Shown: positions 1 through 6,315 of the stretch, piece after piece
How the letters are laid out: each line of letters begins with the position of its first letter
Position numbering within the stretch: the first letter of the stretch is position 1
Assembly: GCA_027068235.1 (NCBI GenBank)
Contig: JAMOUE010000131.1
Span: forward strand, 1 to 11,809
Direction: 5' to 3'
Length of the DNA stretch: 11,809 nucleotides
From: Deltaproteobacteria bacterium
Lineage (GTDB): Bacteria; Desulfobacterota; Dissulfuribacteria; Dissulfuribacterales; QOAL01
Program-made: the position numbers and the translations under genes
Notes under the pieces: generated by a model
Database searches by the model: none
Seen by the model: only the letters and a program-made list of their open reading frames with translations
Told to the model about the DNA's origin: nothing

Positions 1-2063
1 TTGTTTTGCCACCCATTTAACAAAACAGACAACTCACTCTTTAACTGATTGGTATCAAAATCTCCTACAACTGCAATAACTGCTCTGTCTGGCACAACAT
101 AATTTTGATATGTAGAGAGCAGTTCATCCTTGGAAAAACGCATAATATTTTCAGGTGTACCAAGCATATTCATTGAATAAGGATGTGGTGAAAAGAGCAG
201 TTTTTTAAACTCCCGGATGGCAACCGATGGCATGTTGTCATCTTGACGTTTTAGTGCTGCAAGGATCTGAGGCCTTAGTTTGTCGATTTCATTTTCTGGA
301 AAGGCAGGAGACAGCAGAATCTCTGTCAAAAGTCCAAGGCCTCTTTTAAAGGTTTCCGCAGTGAATCTAGCTTTTAATCCGAATGAATTTTGCCCAGAAA
401 AACCGTTTATCTCAGCCCCCATGCCATCTATTATCTCAGAGATGCTTTGGGCATTGTGCATGGTTGTGCCCTTGGTCCATGCCTTGGCAAGCATGTTGAA
501 GATTCCGTTTGTAGTTTTAGTCTCGTAACGGAGTCCGCCCGGCAGGATTATCCTCACCCCTACTGTAGGAAGATCGTGGGTCTCAAGACAGAGTAACGTT
601 ACACCATTTCCTATGGAAAAACGTTTAACTTTACTTGTGGATTGTTCTGAAGATGCTGTTGCAGAAGCTGCAAGAGATGGATTCTCAGCTTGAGACAGGA
701 TGTTTTGAAGATCCTTGTCATCAAAAGATAGGTCCTTATTTTCTGGAAATACTATTGATACGTTAAGTTTTGATGTATCAAGGTATTTCTTGGCCATCTC
801 CATTATATCCTGTCCTGTTACAGCTTTTACTTTCTGGATGTATTCAAATTCTTTAGAGGCATCTCCTGCAAGTATTTGAAATACGCCAAGTTTTCTGGCT
901 TCTCCCTCCATGGTTTCCTGGCTGTAGATAAAGTCAGTGATAAGCTGCGTTTTGGCTTTATCAAGCTCTTTTGGCGAAACCTCCTGGTTTTTCAACTTTT
1001 CAAGTTCTACAAGTATATTTGTTAGTGTTTTTTCAAGGTTTTCAGGGTCAATGTCGGCGCTTATCTCAAAGAGCCCAGGACCTGCTGGGGTAAAAGCAGA
1101 GGCCCTAATGGAATGGACAAGCTGTAGCTGGTTTTTGAGCCTTTTTATTAGCCGGGAGCTTTCTCCGTCTGTAAGTAAAGCTGAAAGTAGATCCAGGGCA
1201 GGAACATCGTCGCCTGTAAAATTTGGAAGGCCTGAAAAGGAAATTGCCAAGTAGCCTTCATAGCAGTCCATGGACGTTTTGATTATCCTTGGTCCTTGCT
1301 GAATAGGCTCTTGTGGAAAAGATGGCTGTGTACACTCTTTTTTAGTTTCTTTACCAAAGAATCTTTCTATTTCTTTAAAGGCGTTGGTTGAATCAACATC
1401 TCCAACAACTATGACGGCCATGTTGCATGGCCTATAATGCTCATCTATATATGCAAGTATGTCTTCCCTAGTAAAAGAAGAGACGGTTTCTTCATAACCT
1501 ATAATAGGCCGCCTGTAAGGATATAGTTGGTACGATATCTTCATTAGATTTTCAAAAAGGCGAGTGTGCGGATTATCCATGCGCATCTTCATCTCTTCGA
1601 GCACCACCTTTTTTTCCCGCTCTAATTCCTCTGGATCGAACTTTGAGTGAAATACCGCATCTTCCAGTATGTCGAGGGCTATGGATAGATGTTGTTTAGG
1701 CACCACACAGTGATAAACTGTATAATCGTAAGAGGTATAGGCGTTTATGGTGCCGCCTAGGGACTCTATGGTAGCTGCCAATTCCCCTGGCTTTCTCTTT
1801 TCTGTACCTTTAAAGATCATGTGTTCAATAAGGTGAGTAATGCCAGCTTGTTCTTCAGTTTCGTAGGCACTGCCTGCTTTTACCCATATTTGAACAGCCA
1901 CTACCGGTGCTCTATGGCTTTCTTTGACTACTGCTGTAAGTCCGTTTGCAATAATCTTGTTTGATATAAGTGATATTTCAGATGGTGTTTGGGCCAAACC
2001 TTTTTTACTCATGCTCACTACTCCAATGGTAAGGATTAAAAAAAGTAAAGCGATTTTTTTCAT
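1..2063 (-). CDS. Secreted M16 (insulinase/pitrilysin-type) zinc peptidase, C-terminus cut by window edge
   Basis: This is a periplasmic or secreted metallopeptidase of family M16 that degrades peptides in a closed chamber. Reading the minus strand from ATG 2063 gives 687 open codons to the window edge. An AGGAG ribosome site lies at 2075-2071. Residues 1-25 look like a Sec signal (MKKIALLFLILTIGVVSM, then a GLAQ cleavage region). The first M16 repeat carries the inverted zinc motif HLIEH at residues 77-81, and the distal glutamate ligand is in the VVLEEMKM stretch (E156/E157). A second repeat starts near residue 477 (VKRFSIGNGVTLLC). It has no HxxEH at the equivalent place (NGIFNMLAKAW), as expected for the inactive half of two-repeat M16 proteins. 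Family members of this type are usually about 850-950 residues, so roughly 200 are missing. The gene is divergent from the sulfur operon. The family call is firm; the substrate is unknown. Confidence 0.93.
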   Translation of the reverse strand, partial: MKKIALLFLILTIGVVSMSKKGLAQTPSEISLISNKIIANGLTAVVKESHRAPVVAVQIWVKAGSAYETEEQAGITHLIEHMIFKGTEKRKPGELAATIESLGGTINAYTSYDYTVYHCVVPKQHLSIALDILEDAVFHSKFDPEELEREKKVVLEEMKMRMDNPHTRLFENLMKISYQLYPYRRPIIGYEETVSSFTREDILAYIDEHYRPCNMAVIVVGDVDSTNAFKEIERFFGKETKKECTQPSFPQEPIQQGPRIIKTSMDCYEGYLAISFSGLPNFTGDDVPALDLLSALLTDGESSRLIKRLKNQLQLVHSIRASAFTPAGPGLFEISADIDPENLEKTLTNILVELEKLKNQEVSPKELDKAKTQLITDFIYSQETMEGEARKLGVFQILAGDASKEFEYIQKVKAVTGQDIMEMAKKYLDTSKLNVSIVFPENKDLSFDDKDLQNILSQAENPSLAASATASSEQSTSKVKRFSIGNGVTLLCLETHDLPTVGVRIILPGGLRYETKTTNGIFNMLAKAWTKGTTMHNAQSISEIIDGMGAEINGFSGQNSFGLKARFTAETFKRGLGLLTEILLSPAFPENEIDKLRPQILAALKRQDDNMPSVAIREFKKLLFSPHPYSMNMLGTPENIMRFSKDELLSTYQNYVVPDRAVIAVVGDFDTNQLKSELSVLLNGWQN

Positions 2064-2146
2064 AAGTTTGCTCCTGGTGATAATAGGCTGTCTTTTTGTT
2101 AGAGATCAAGGGTTTTCAGGTGTAACAAATTCTTTAGACTCGCAAC

Positions 2147-2160
2147 TGAATGGCCATTCA
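2147..2160. promoter_or_regulatory. 14-bp perfect palindrome, candidate operator
   Basis: TGAATGGCCATTCA is identical to its reverse complement. It lies 8 bp upstream of the TTGACA box that may serve the sulfur operon. A palindrome of this length between divergent genes suits a dimeric regulator. No specific regulator family is recognised. Confidence 0.4.
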
Positions 2161-2168
2161 ACTAATCC

Positions 2169-2201
2169 TTGACACAGTGCGTGAATTTTGGTACGTACGA
2201 A
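2169..2201 (+). promoter_or_regulatory. Possible promoter of the sulfur operon
   Basis: A consensus -35 box, TTGACA, is at 2169-2174. At 17 bp spacing the -10 position holds only TACGTA (2192-2197). TACGAA at 2196-2201 is slightly better but spaced 21 bp. With a poor -10 this would need an activator or may not be used. The resulting 5' leader would be about 115-120 nt, ending in the strong AGGAGG site at 2307-2312. Confidence 0.3.
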
Positions 2202-2218
2202 TTCAATTTGGAAAAAAT

Positions 2219-2296
2219 ATTAATAACTTTAATGTTCTCTTCGTGCAATGCTTATCCTTATTAATAATATTAATCTGTGCCATCACTACTATTAAT
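2219..2296. repeat. Four ATTAAT motifs in AT-rich leader
   Basis: ATTAAT occurs at 2219-2224, 2260-2265, 2269-2274 and 2291-2296. The middle pair forms ATTAAT-AAT-ATTAAT. The motif is self-palindromic. The tract may bind a nucleoid protein or regulator, or may simply be AT-rich leader DNA. Confidence 0.3.
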
Positions 2297-2322
2297 CATC
2301 TTGTTGAGGAGGGGAGCGCCTT

Positions 2323-3672
2323 ATGAGCGACGGTTTGTTTAAGGAAAAGGTCAAGAATTTTTTTAAGATTCTTTGCCAAACAGAATGGAACGCAACGGTT
2401 GCTGGTCTCATAGTTGCTCTATTGAGCATACTGATTATGGCATGGTGGAGGCCATGGGGAGCAGTTGGAGCCATAAGAAACTGGGGCGAATGGTTACTGT
2501 ATGGAGTTGGTATTTTTGATACTAAGCCTACATCCATTGTTGTAAGTTCAGGTTCTGTGATTGGTATTGGCTTTTTAGCAGGGGCATTTATATCAGCGTG
2601 TTTGGGTAACGACTTTTCATTCAAGTTCCCTCCTCCATGGGAATTAGTAAAAGCAGTTATTGCAGGAATTCTCATGGGAGTAGGGTCGGCCTTTGCAGGA
2701 GGATGTAACGTAGGTGGAATGTATAACGCCATAGGAAACCTAGCAGCCAATGGATTTACCATGTGGTTGGGACTAATAATTGGGGTTGTCCTAGGCTTAA
2801 AGTACATCTACTGGGAAATGGAACATATTACTTGGGGTACTGCAGGAGGAAAGAACCTAGATTTTCCATACGGCCTCAAGATAGTGATTGGTATTGTTAC
2901 ATTTGCAATTCTTATTTGGGGAGCTTATTACTATTCTGGCCAAAGCGACAATTATGTAAATTCTCTTAGTGGCATCCTGCTTATTTCTGCAGGCCTTGGC
3001 TACACGATGCAGAGAGGACGCTGGTGTATGGTCCAGGCCTTTAGGGAACCACATATGACTGGAGATTGTACTCTTGCTAAGTCTGTGGCCCTAAGTATCC
3101 TCATACTTGCAATTGGTGCAGCAGTCTTAAAGTATGCTGTTCCTCAGAGGGGTTCAGCAGTGGCAGTTCAGTCCATACTTAGCGATGTTATTGACGAACT
3201 TGATCCGGATGAGGTGGATGACGAAGATCTGGCAGACACATTGGAGGATGTGATAGATGCTGCTGATCAAGCAGTTATAGCCGCACGGCGCACCCTTGAT
3301 CCTGTAAATTACGTTCGCGGAACTTTTGGATGGGGTGCAGTCTTTGGTGGATTCCTCTTCGGACTTGGCGCCATGTTTGCCGGCGGTTGTGGCTCAGGAA
3401 CCCTTTGGCGTGTTGGTGAAGGCCAAATGAAGCTTTGGCTTGTAGTTCCTTTCTTTGGCATATCCAACGCCATTATGACAAAGTGGTTTAAAGCTATTCA
3501 TATGGAAGGTGTTGGCCCTACGCATGAAGGGTCTAAACTTGGAATCCATCTCTACCTTCCTGATGCACTTGGCTATGGTGGAACTATAGCTCTTGTAGTC
3601 ATTGCCATGGCCCTTTGGTATATCATTGTGGATTGGAATGAGGATTCCAACAAACTTATTGTGGAAATGTAG
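2323..3672 (+). CDS. YeeE/YedE-family sulfur-compound permease of the YTD sulfur cluster
   Basis: This inner-membrane protein likely imports a sulfur compound; characterised relatives (YeeE/TsuA) import thiosulfate through conserved cysteines. The 449 residues contain about ten hydrophobic segments in two homologous halves. Each half has the family signature with its cysteine: FAGGCNVGGMYNAIGN (C128) and MFAGGCGSGTLWRVGEG (C356). RGRWCMVQAFREP (C235) and GDC (C249) add further conserved-looking cysteines. Residues 288-316, between the two halves, form a strongly acidic soluble insert (15 Asp/Glu). The ATG has an AGGAGG site 10 bp upstream. It is the first gene of a five-gene operon, 50 bp before tusA, which supports direct hand-over of imported sulfur to persulfide carriers. 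The family is clear, but the exact substrate (thiosulfate, polysulfide or other sulfane sulfur) cannot be told from sequence. Confidence 0.9.
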   Translation: MSDGLFKEKVKNFFKILCQTEWNATVAGLIVALLSILIMAWWRPWGAVGAIRNWGEWLLYGVGIFDTKPTSIVVSSGSVIGIGFLAGAFISACLGNDFSFKFPPPWELVKAVIAGILMGVGSAFAGGCNVGGMYNAIGNLAANGFTMWLGLIIGVVLGLKYIYWEMEHITWGTAGGKNLDFPYGLKIVIGIVTFAILIWGAYYYSGQSDNYVNSLSGILLISAGLGYTMQRGRWCMVQAFREPHMTGDCTLAKSVALSILILAIGAAVLKYAVPQRGSAVAVQSILSDVIDELDPDEVDDEDLADTLEDVIDAADQAVIAARRTLDPVNYVRGTFGWGAVFGGFLFGLGAMFAGGCGSGTLWRVGEGQMKLWLVVPFFGISNAIMTKWFKAIHMEGVGPTHEGSKLGIHLYLPDALGYGGTIALVVIAMALWYIIVDWNEDSNKLIVEM

Positions 3673-3722
3673 TTTTCAGTTAATGGCTGAATAAAATTAT
3701 ATAAATAGAAAAAGGAGGAAAC

Positions 3723-3980
3723 ATGAGCGACATCAAAATTGCCCCAGAAGGCTTAGAGGTAGCACGTACGCTGGACGCCAAGGGACTTAGCTGTCCTATG
3801 CCACTGCTCAGGACCAAAAAGGAGATAGAGAAGATAAATTCTGGTGAGATCCTTGAGGTCCTTGGTACAGATCCTGGTTCAAGGAATGATATCCCTGGTT
3901 GGTGTGCTAGGGCAGGACATGAGTACCTGGGCGAGAGAGAAGATGACGGCTTTATCCGTTTTTATGTAAAGAAGAAGTAA
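3723..3980 (+). CDS. tusA: TusA-family sulfur carrier protein
   Basis: This small cytoplasmic sulfur carrier holds sulfur as a persulfide on one cysteine and passes it between sulfurtransferases. The 85-residue protein has the defining TusA motif LSCPMPLLRTKKEI, so C24 in CPMP is the persulfide-bearing residue. The later part (LEVLGTDPGSRNDIPGWCARAGH) matches the second half of the two-layer TusA fold and adds a second cysteine, C61. Length is typical of the family. The AAGGAGG site at 3712-3718 sits 4 bp from the ATG. Lying between a YedE-type permease and a DsrE-like protein, it is more likely to serve dissimilatory sulfur transfer than tRNA thiolation. The second cysteine also occurs in other dissimilatory TusA-like proteins. 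No promoter of its own is visible. Confidence 0.94.
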   Translation: MSDIKIAPEGLEVARTLDAKGLSCPMPLLRTKKEIEKINSGEILEVLGTDPGSRNDIPGWCARAGHEYLGEREDDGFIRFYVKKK

Positions 3981-3989
3981 CAAAAAAGA

Positions 3990-4015
3990 TTTCTTCAAGG
4001 TTTTAATTGAAGAAA
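3990..4015 (+). promoter_or_regulatory. Intercistronic hairpin abutting the dsrE ribosome site
   Basis: Arms TTTCTTCAA (3990-3998) and TTGAAGAAA (4007-4015) form a perfect 9-bp stem with an 8-nt loop. The stem ends exactly where the GGGAGG ribosome site (4016-4021) begins, and TTTTTT follows at 4022-4027. It begins 9 nt after the tusA stop codon. It may protect the tusA message end, adjust translation of the next gene, or cause partial termination. The stem is AT-rich and only moderately stable, and the T-run is separated from it by the ribosome site, so full termination is unlikely. Confidence 0.5.
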
Positions 4016-4031
4016 GGGAGGTTTTTTATCT

Positions 4032-4364
4032 ATGGCTACCGATCCGAATAAATTAGGAATATTTGTGACTTCTCCCCAGTACATGAGGCACGTCATTGGT
4101 GTTGCCGCAGCTGCTAAAAGGGCTGGGAAGAAGGTTATGGTTTTCTTCACATTTAAATCAGTGCATCTGACAAAGCATCCAGACTTTGTCAAACTTGCCA
4201 ATCTGTGTGACGTGGAAGATCTTGCCATCTGTGCAGATAGCTACACATGTGAAGGTTACGATGTAGAAAAAGATGTGCCTAAAGGTCTTACTCCTCGCCA
4301 GATGAGGACACAGGCTTATCACGGTGCAATCATCGACGAGTGCGGAAAATATCTGGTCCTTTAA
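4032..4364 (+). CDS. DsrE-like sulfurtransferase subunit
   Basis: This 110-residue cytoplasmic protein of the DsrE/TusD type is predicted to accept or donate persulfide sulfur with TusA. It starts with a beta strand and helix typical of the fold (KLGIFVTSPQYMRHVIGVAAAAKRAG), followed by a second strand (KVMVFFTF). The segment AICADSYTCEG places C67 eight residues before a glycine, the same spacing as the active cysteine and glycine of TusD (NVCVAAALRRG), so C67 is the best persulfide candidate. C59, C73 and C104 are extra. The GGGAGG site at 4016-4021 lies 10 bp from the ATG, directly after a hairpin. It is the third gene of the operon, 51 bp after tusA. The DsrE-fold assignment is good; partner and direction of transfer are inferred. 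Confidence 0.85.
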   Translation: MATDPNKLGIFVTSPQYMRHVIGVAAAAKRAGKKVMVFFTFKSVHLTKHPDFVKLANLCDVEDLAICADSYTCEGYDVEKDVPKGLTPRQMRTQAYHGAIIDECGKYLVL

Positions 4365-4382
4365 TGCAGGAGGCATAAAATT

Positions 4383-4724
4383 ATGGAATCCAAAAAATGT
4401 TATTTTTTGATGCAAAATAGAATGTATTCTGGCGATGCAGTGCGTTCAGCCCTGGGTCTTGCCGTAGAGAATCATTATGCATACCCTGTTTTTATGTATA
4501 GTGAGTATCCACGTTTCTCCGAGTACGTAAAGGAGAACATTGATTGGATTAGGGACATGGAAGGTGATGTCCTTACTATAGATGGTGAAGATGTTGAAGG
4601 TGTTGAGCTCACGAAAATAAGTCTTGAAGAGCTTGGTGAAAGGCTTAGAGAGGCCGATCTTATTATTCCTTACGGGCTTCCCAAGCAAAGCAAGACCCCA
4701 CCGCCCGCATGTTCAGAAGAGTAG
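4383..4724 (+). CDS. Small unassigned protein of the YTD sulfur cluster, possibly DsrE/DsrF-fold
   Basis: I do not recognise a named family with certainty. The 113-residue protein begins with a strand-helix-strand pattern like DsrE-type proteins: KKCYFLMQNRMY, then SGDAVRSALGLAVENH, then YPVFMYS. A long acidic middle follows (DVLTIDGEDVEGVELTKISLEELGERL), then a strand ADLIIPYG and a proline-rich tail (KTPPPACSEE). Its only cysteines are C6, at the first strand, and C110, in the tail; the DsrE active-site C-x7-G segment is absent. An AGGAGG site lies at 4368-4373, and the gene begins 18 bp after dsrE. A cytoplasmic role as a DsrF/TusC-like partner of the preceding protein is an inference from shape and gene order. 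The published YTD cluster includes two hypothetical proteins, and this would be one of them. Confidence 0.8.
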   Translation: MESKKCYFLMQNRMYSGDAVRSALGLAVENHYAYPVFMYSEYPRFSEYVKENIDWIRDMEGDVLTIDGEDVEGVELTKISLEELGERLREADLIIPYGLPKQSKTPPPACSEE

Positions 4725-4742
4725 AAGGGGGAGGATGAAAAT

Positions 4743-4934
4743 ATGAGTGAAGAAAAAAAGATGAAAATTTTGCATGTTTATAGGTCCGAGCCCAATGATG
4801 ATACCAAGAAGCTTGTTGAGATCTTGAGCCGTGACAGGGATGCCACAGAATTCAAGCTTTATGTGAATGATCCCAACTATGACATGCTGGTTCAGATGAT
4901 TTTTGATGCTGATCAGACAGTTAGTTGGTGGTAG
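4743..4934 (+). CDS. 63-residue unassigned protein ending the sulfur operon, faintly DsrH/TusB-like
   Basis: This short protein is believed to be a real gene because it has a GGGGGAGG site at 4727-4734, follows the previous gene by 18 bp and ends just before the operon terminator. The core from M7 (MKILHVYRSEPNDD) resembles the start of TusB/DsrH (MLHTLHRSPW), with an LH-x-x-RS pattern, and the chain ends in SWW, as TusB ends in a tryptophan. It has no cysteine; DsrH/TusB proteins are usually about 95-100 residues, so this would be a reduced version. Predicted layout is strand (KILHVYR), helix (TKKLVEILSRD), strand (EFKLYV), helix (YDMLVQMIFDA). Start could be M1 or M7; M1 is better spaced to the ribosome site. 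Function is unknown, and the DsrH relation is a weak inference. Confidence 0.75.
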   Translation: MSEEKKMKILHVYRSEPNDDTKKLVEILSRDRDATEFKLYVNDPNYDMLVQMIFDADQTVSWW

Positions 4935-4969
4935 AATACTCTAAAATTTATCACATCTACAAAAGTGAG

Positions 4970-5010
4970 GGCCCCAGTTGATTTGCAAATTGGCTGGGGC
5001 CTTTTATATT
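4970..5010 (+). terminator. Strong intrinsic terminator of the sulfur operon
   Basis: GGCCCCAG at 4970-4977 pairs perfectly with CTGGGGCC at 4994-5001, followed at once by TTTTATATT. The inside of the stem can extend by G-U and A-U pairs (TTGATT against AATTGG), leaving a tight loop around TGCA. It begins 36 bp after the last stop codon of the sulfur operon and separates it from tolB. It acts on the plus strand; the opposite side has no T-run next to the stem. Confidence 0.92.
4983..5010 (+). promoter_or_regulatory. Possible tolB promoter inside the terminator
   Basis: TTGCAA (4983-4988, 4/6 to the -35 consensus) and TATATT (5005-5010, 5/6 to the -10 consensus) are spaced 16 bp. They overlap the loop and T-tract of the terminator. 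Transcription would start near 5017, about 28 nt before the tolB start codon. Only about 34 bp lie between the terminator and tolB, so a promoter for tolB must either overlap it or lie upstream. Confidence 0.4.
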
Positions 5011-5044
5011 GCCTCAACCATATTAACCAAAGGGGTAAGAGTAA

Positions 5045-6304
5045 GTGATTAAAAGAACGATTAATTTATCAATCATATTGGTAGTACTTTGGTGTATATC
5101 GCTCAACCTTGCTTGGGCAAAGATTTTTATCGACATAAATTCTCCCTTTTTTGAAAAGATTCCAATTGCAGTTGAGCAGCCAAAATTAACTTCATCTGAT
5201 GGAAGACAGGCTGCAAATACACTCGTTGATACCTTGTCTAACGATCTTATCTACCAAGGCTTTTTTTCTGTCTTCAAATCGATGGCAGAAGTGCAAGATG
5301 GAAAGGTAGATTATAAGGTAACCTCAGAGTTTTCCAAACAGGGCGATACTGTCACTGTAGTGCTGAAGCTTTATGACCTATCTACAGGTTCTATGATCGT
5401 TGGAAGGCGTTATATAGGGTCCAGCTCCGATATGAGAAAGATGGCCCATCGCTTTGCAAATGAGATAGTACTGGCCATTACAGGTCGTCCTGGACTCACA
5501 CTTTCACGTATAGTTTTCGTATCAGAAAAAAATGGGAGACGAGAAATATATTCTGCAGATTTTGACGGTTCAGGTATCAAGCAGGAGACAAATCTTCATA
5601 CCATTGTCATGTCTCCCAGGTACTCGCCTGACGCTCGTTTCATAGCATTCACTTCTTTTAAAACCGGAAGGCCATGTCTTTACTTGAAAGATATGGCTAG
5701 TAAAAATATAAAAAAGATGGCATGTTTCCAGGGTGTTAACATGTCACCGGCCTGGCATCCTTCAAGTAAGCGTCTTGCAGTTACCCTTAGCAAGTCTGGC
5801 AGTCCAGATATATATCTTGTGGATATAAATGGACACATTATCAAAAGATTGACAAGAGGCCCTGGTATAAACGTATCTCCATCCTTTTCACCAGATGGTG
5901 GCAAAATAGTATTTGTCTCTGACAGGGCTGGAGGGCCTCAGTTATACATATTGGATATTGCAACAGGGAAGATATCAAGGCTTACCTATAGTGGAAGTTA
6001 CAATACCGATCCACAATGGTCACCTGCTGGTGATAGGATAGTGTATGTAAGTCGTGTAGCAGGCAGGTTTCAAATTTTTACCATCTCTCCTAGTGGAGGA
6101 GAACCCGTACAACTTACCTTTGAAGGTAATAATGAGAATCCATCTTGGTCGCCTGACGGCAGACAAATACTCTTTTGCTCAAATAGGAATGGTGGTAATA
6201 AACATTTGTTTGTTATGCAATCTAATGGACAACAGCAGAGGCTTTTGGTTCATTATGGCAGAAGAGACTACTTTCCCTTTTGGGGGCCAAATACCTTTAA
6301 GTAG
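5045..6304 (+). CDS. tolB: Tol-Pal system periplasmic beta-propeller protein TolB
   Basis: TolB is the periplasmic component of the Tol-Pal machine, which links the inner membrane TolQRA motor to Pal at the outer membrane during constriction. The 419-residue protein has a Sec signal ending AWA (cleavage about 25/26). The TolB N-terminal domain follows (about 27-150, including NTLVDTLSNDLIYQGFFSVF). A beta-propeller of PD40-type repeats covers about 155-415, with SPDARFIAFTS, HPSSKRLAVTLS, SPDGGKIVFVSD, SPAGDRIVYVS and SPDGRQILFCS one per blade. Length is close to E. coli TolB (430). Translation begins at GTG 5045, chosen because it gives a complete signal peptide and has AAGGGG about 10 bp upstream. 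Next comes cpoB at 11 bp spacing. Unusually, pal is not between them and tolQRA is not upstream. Confidence 0.93.
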   Translation: MIKRTINLSIILVVLWCISLNLAWAKIFIDINSPFFEKIPIAVEQPKLTSSDGRQAANTLVDTLSNDLIYQGFFSVFKSMAEVQDGKVDYKVTSEFSKQGDTVTVVLKLYDLSTGSMIVGRRYIGSSSDMRKMAHRFANEIVLAITGRPGLTLSRIVFVSEKNGRREIYSADFDGSGIKQETNLHTIVMSPRYSPDARFIAFTSFKTGRPCLYLKDMASKNIKKMACFQGVNMSPAWHPSSKRLAVTLSKSGSPDIYLVDINGHIIKRLTRGPGINVSPSFSPDGGKIVFVSDRAGGPQLYILDIATGKISRLTYSGSYNTDPQWSPAGDRIVYVSRVAGRFQIFTISPSGGEPVQLTFEGNNENPSWSPDGRQILFCSNRNGGNKHLFVMQSNGQQQRLLVHYGRRDYFPFWGPNTFK

Positions 6305-6315
6305 AGGTACTAGTC

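Larger units (their letters stand above)
2064..2322. promoter_or_regulatory. Divergent intergenic regulatory region
   Basis: This 259-bp gap separates the divergent M16 peptidase and the sulfur operon and holds no convincing gene. It contains a 14-bp palindrome (2147-2160), a TTGACA box (2169-2174), a GTACGTAC palindrome (2191-2198) and an AT-rich tract with four ATTAAT motifs (2219-2296). On the minus strand a TATTAT at 2085-2080 with TTGATC 18 bp upstream resembles a promoter. However, its start point would fall inside the M16 ribosome site, so the real M16 promoter is probably farther upstream. Confidence 0.6.

Noticed and set aside
280..1254. Plus-strand open frames of 68-105 codons inside the M16 gene
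   Set aside because: They are antisense to the continuous 687-codon M16 reading frame, which has the HLIEH motif, and their products show no family features.
2080..2109. Minus-strand promoter TTGATC-18-TATTAT for the M16 gene
   Set aside because: Transcription would start inside the AGGAG ribosome site of the gene, so it is unlikely to be the working promoter.
2292..2807. 171-codon open frame on the minus strand opposite the permease gene
   Set aside because: It is antisense to a well-supported membrane protein gene, its product is a low-complexity proline-rich sequence without a recognisable domain, and it has no good ribosome site.
3674..3690. Hairpin TTCAG/CTGAA after the permease stop
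   Set aside because: The stem is only 5 bp, with no T-run directly after it. It is not distinguishable from chance.
4032..4724. rDsr-type dsrEFH genes of sulfur oxidisers
   Set aside because: No dsrAB, dsrC or dsrMKJOP genes are near, and only the first of the three proteins has a clear DsrE active-site segment. The YedE-TusA-DsrE cluster fits the order better.
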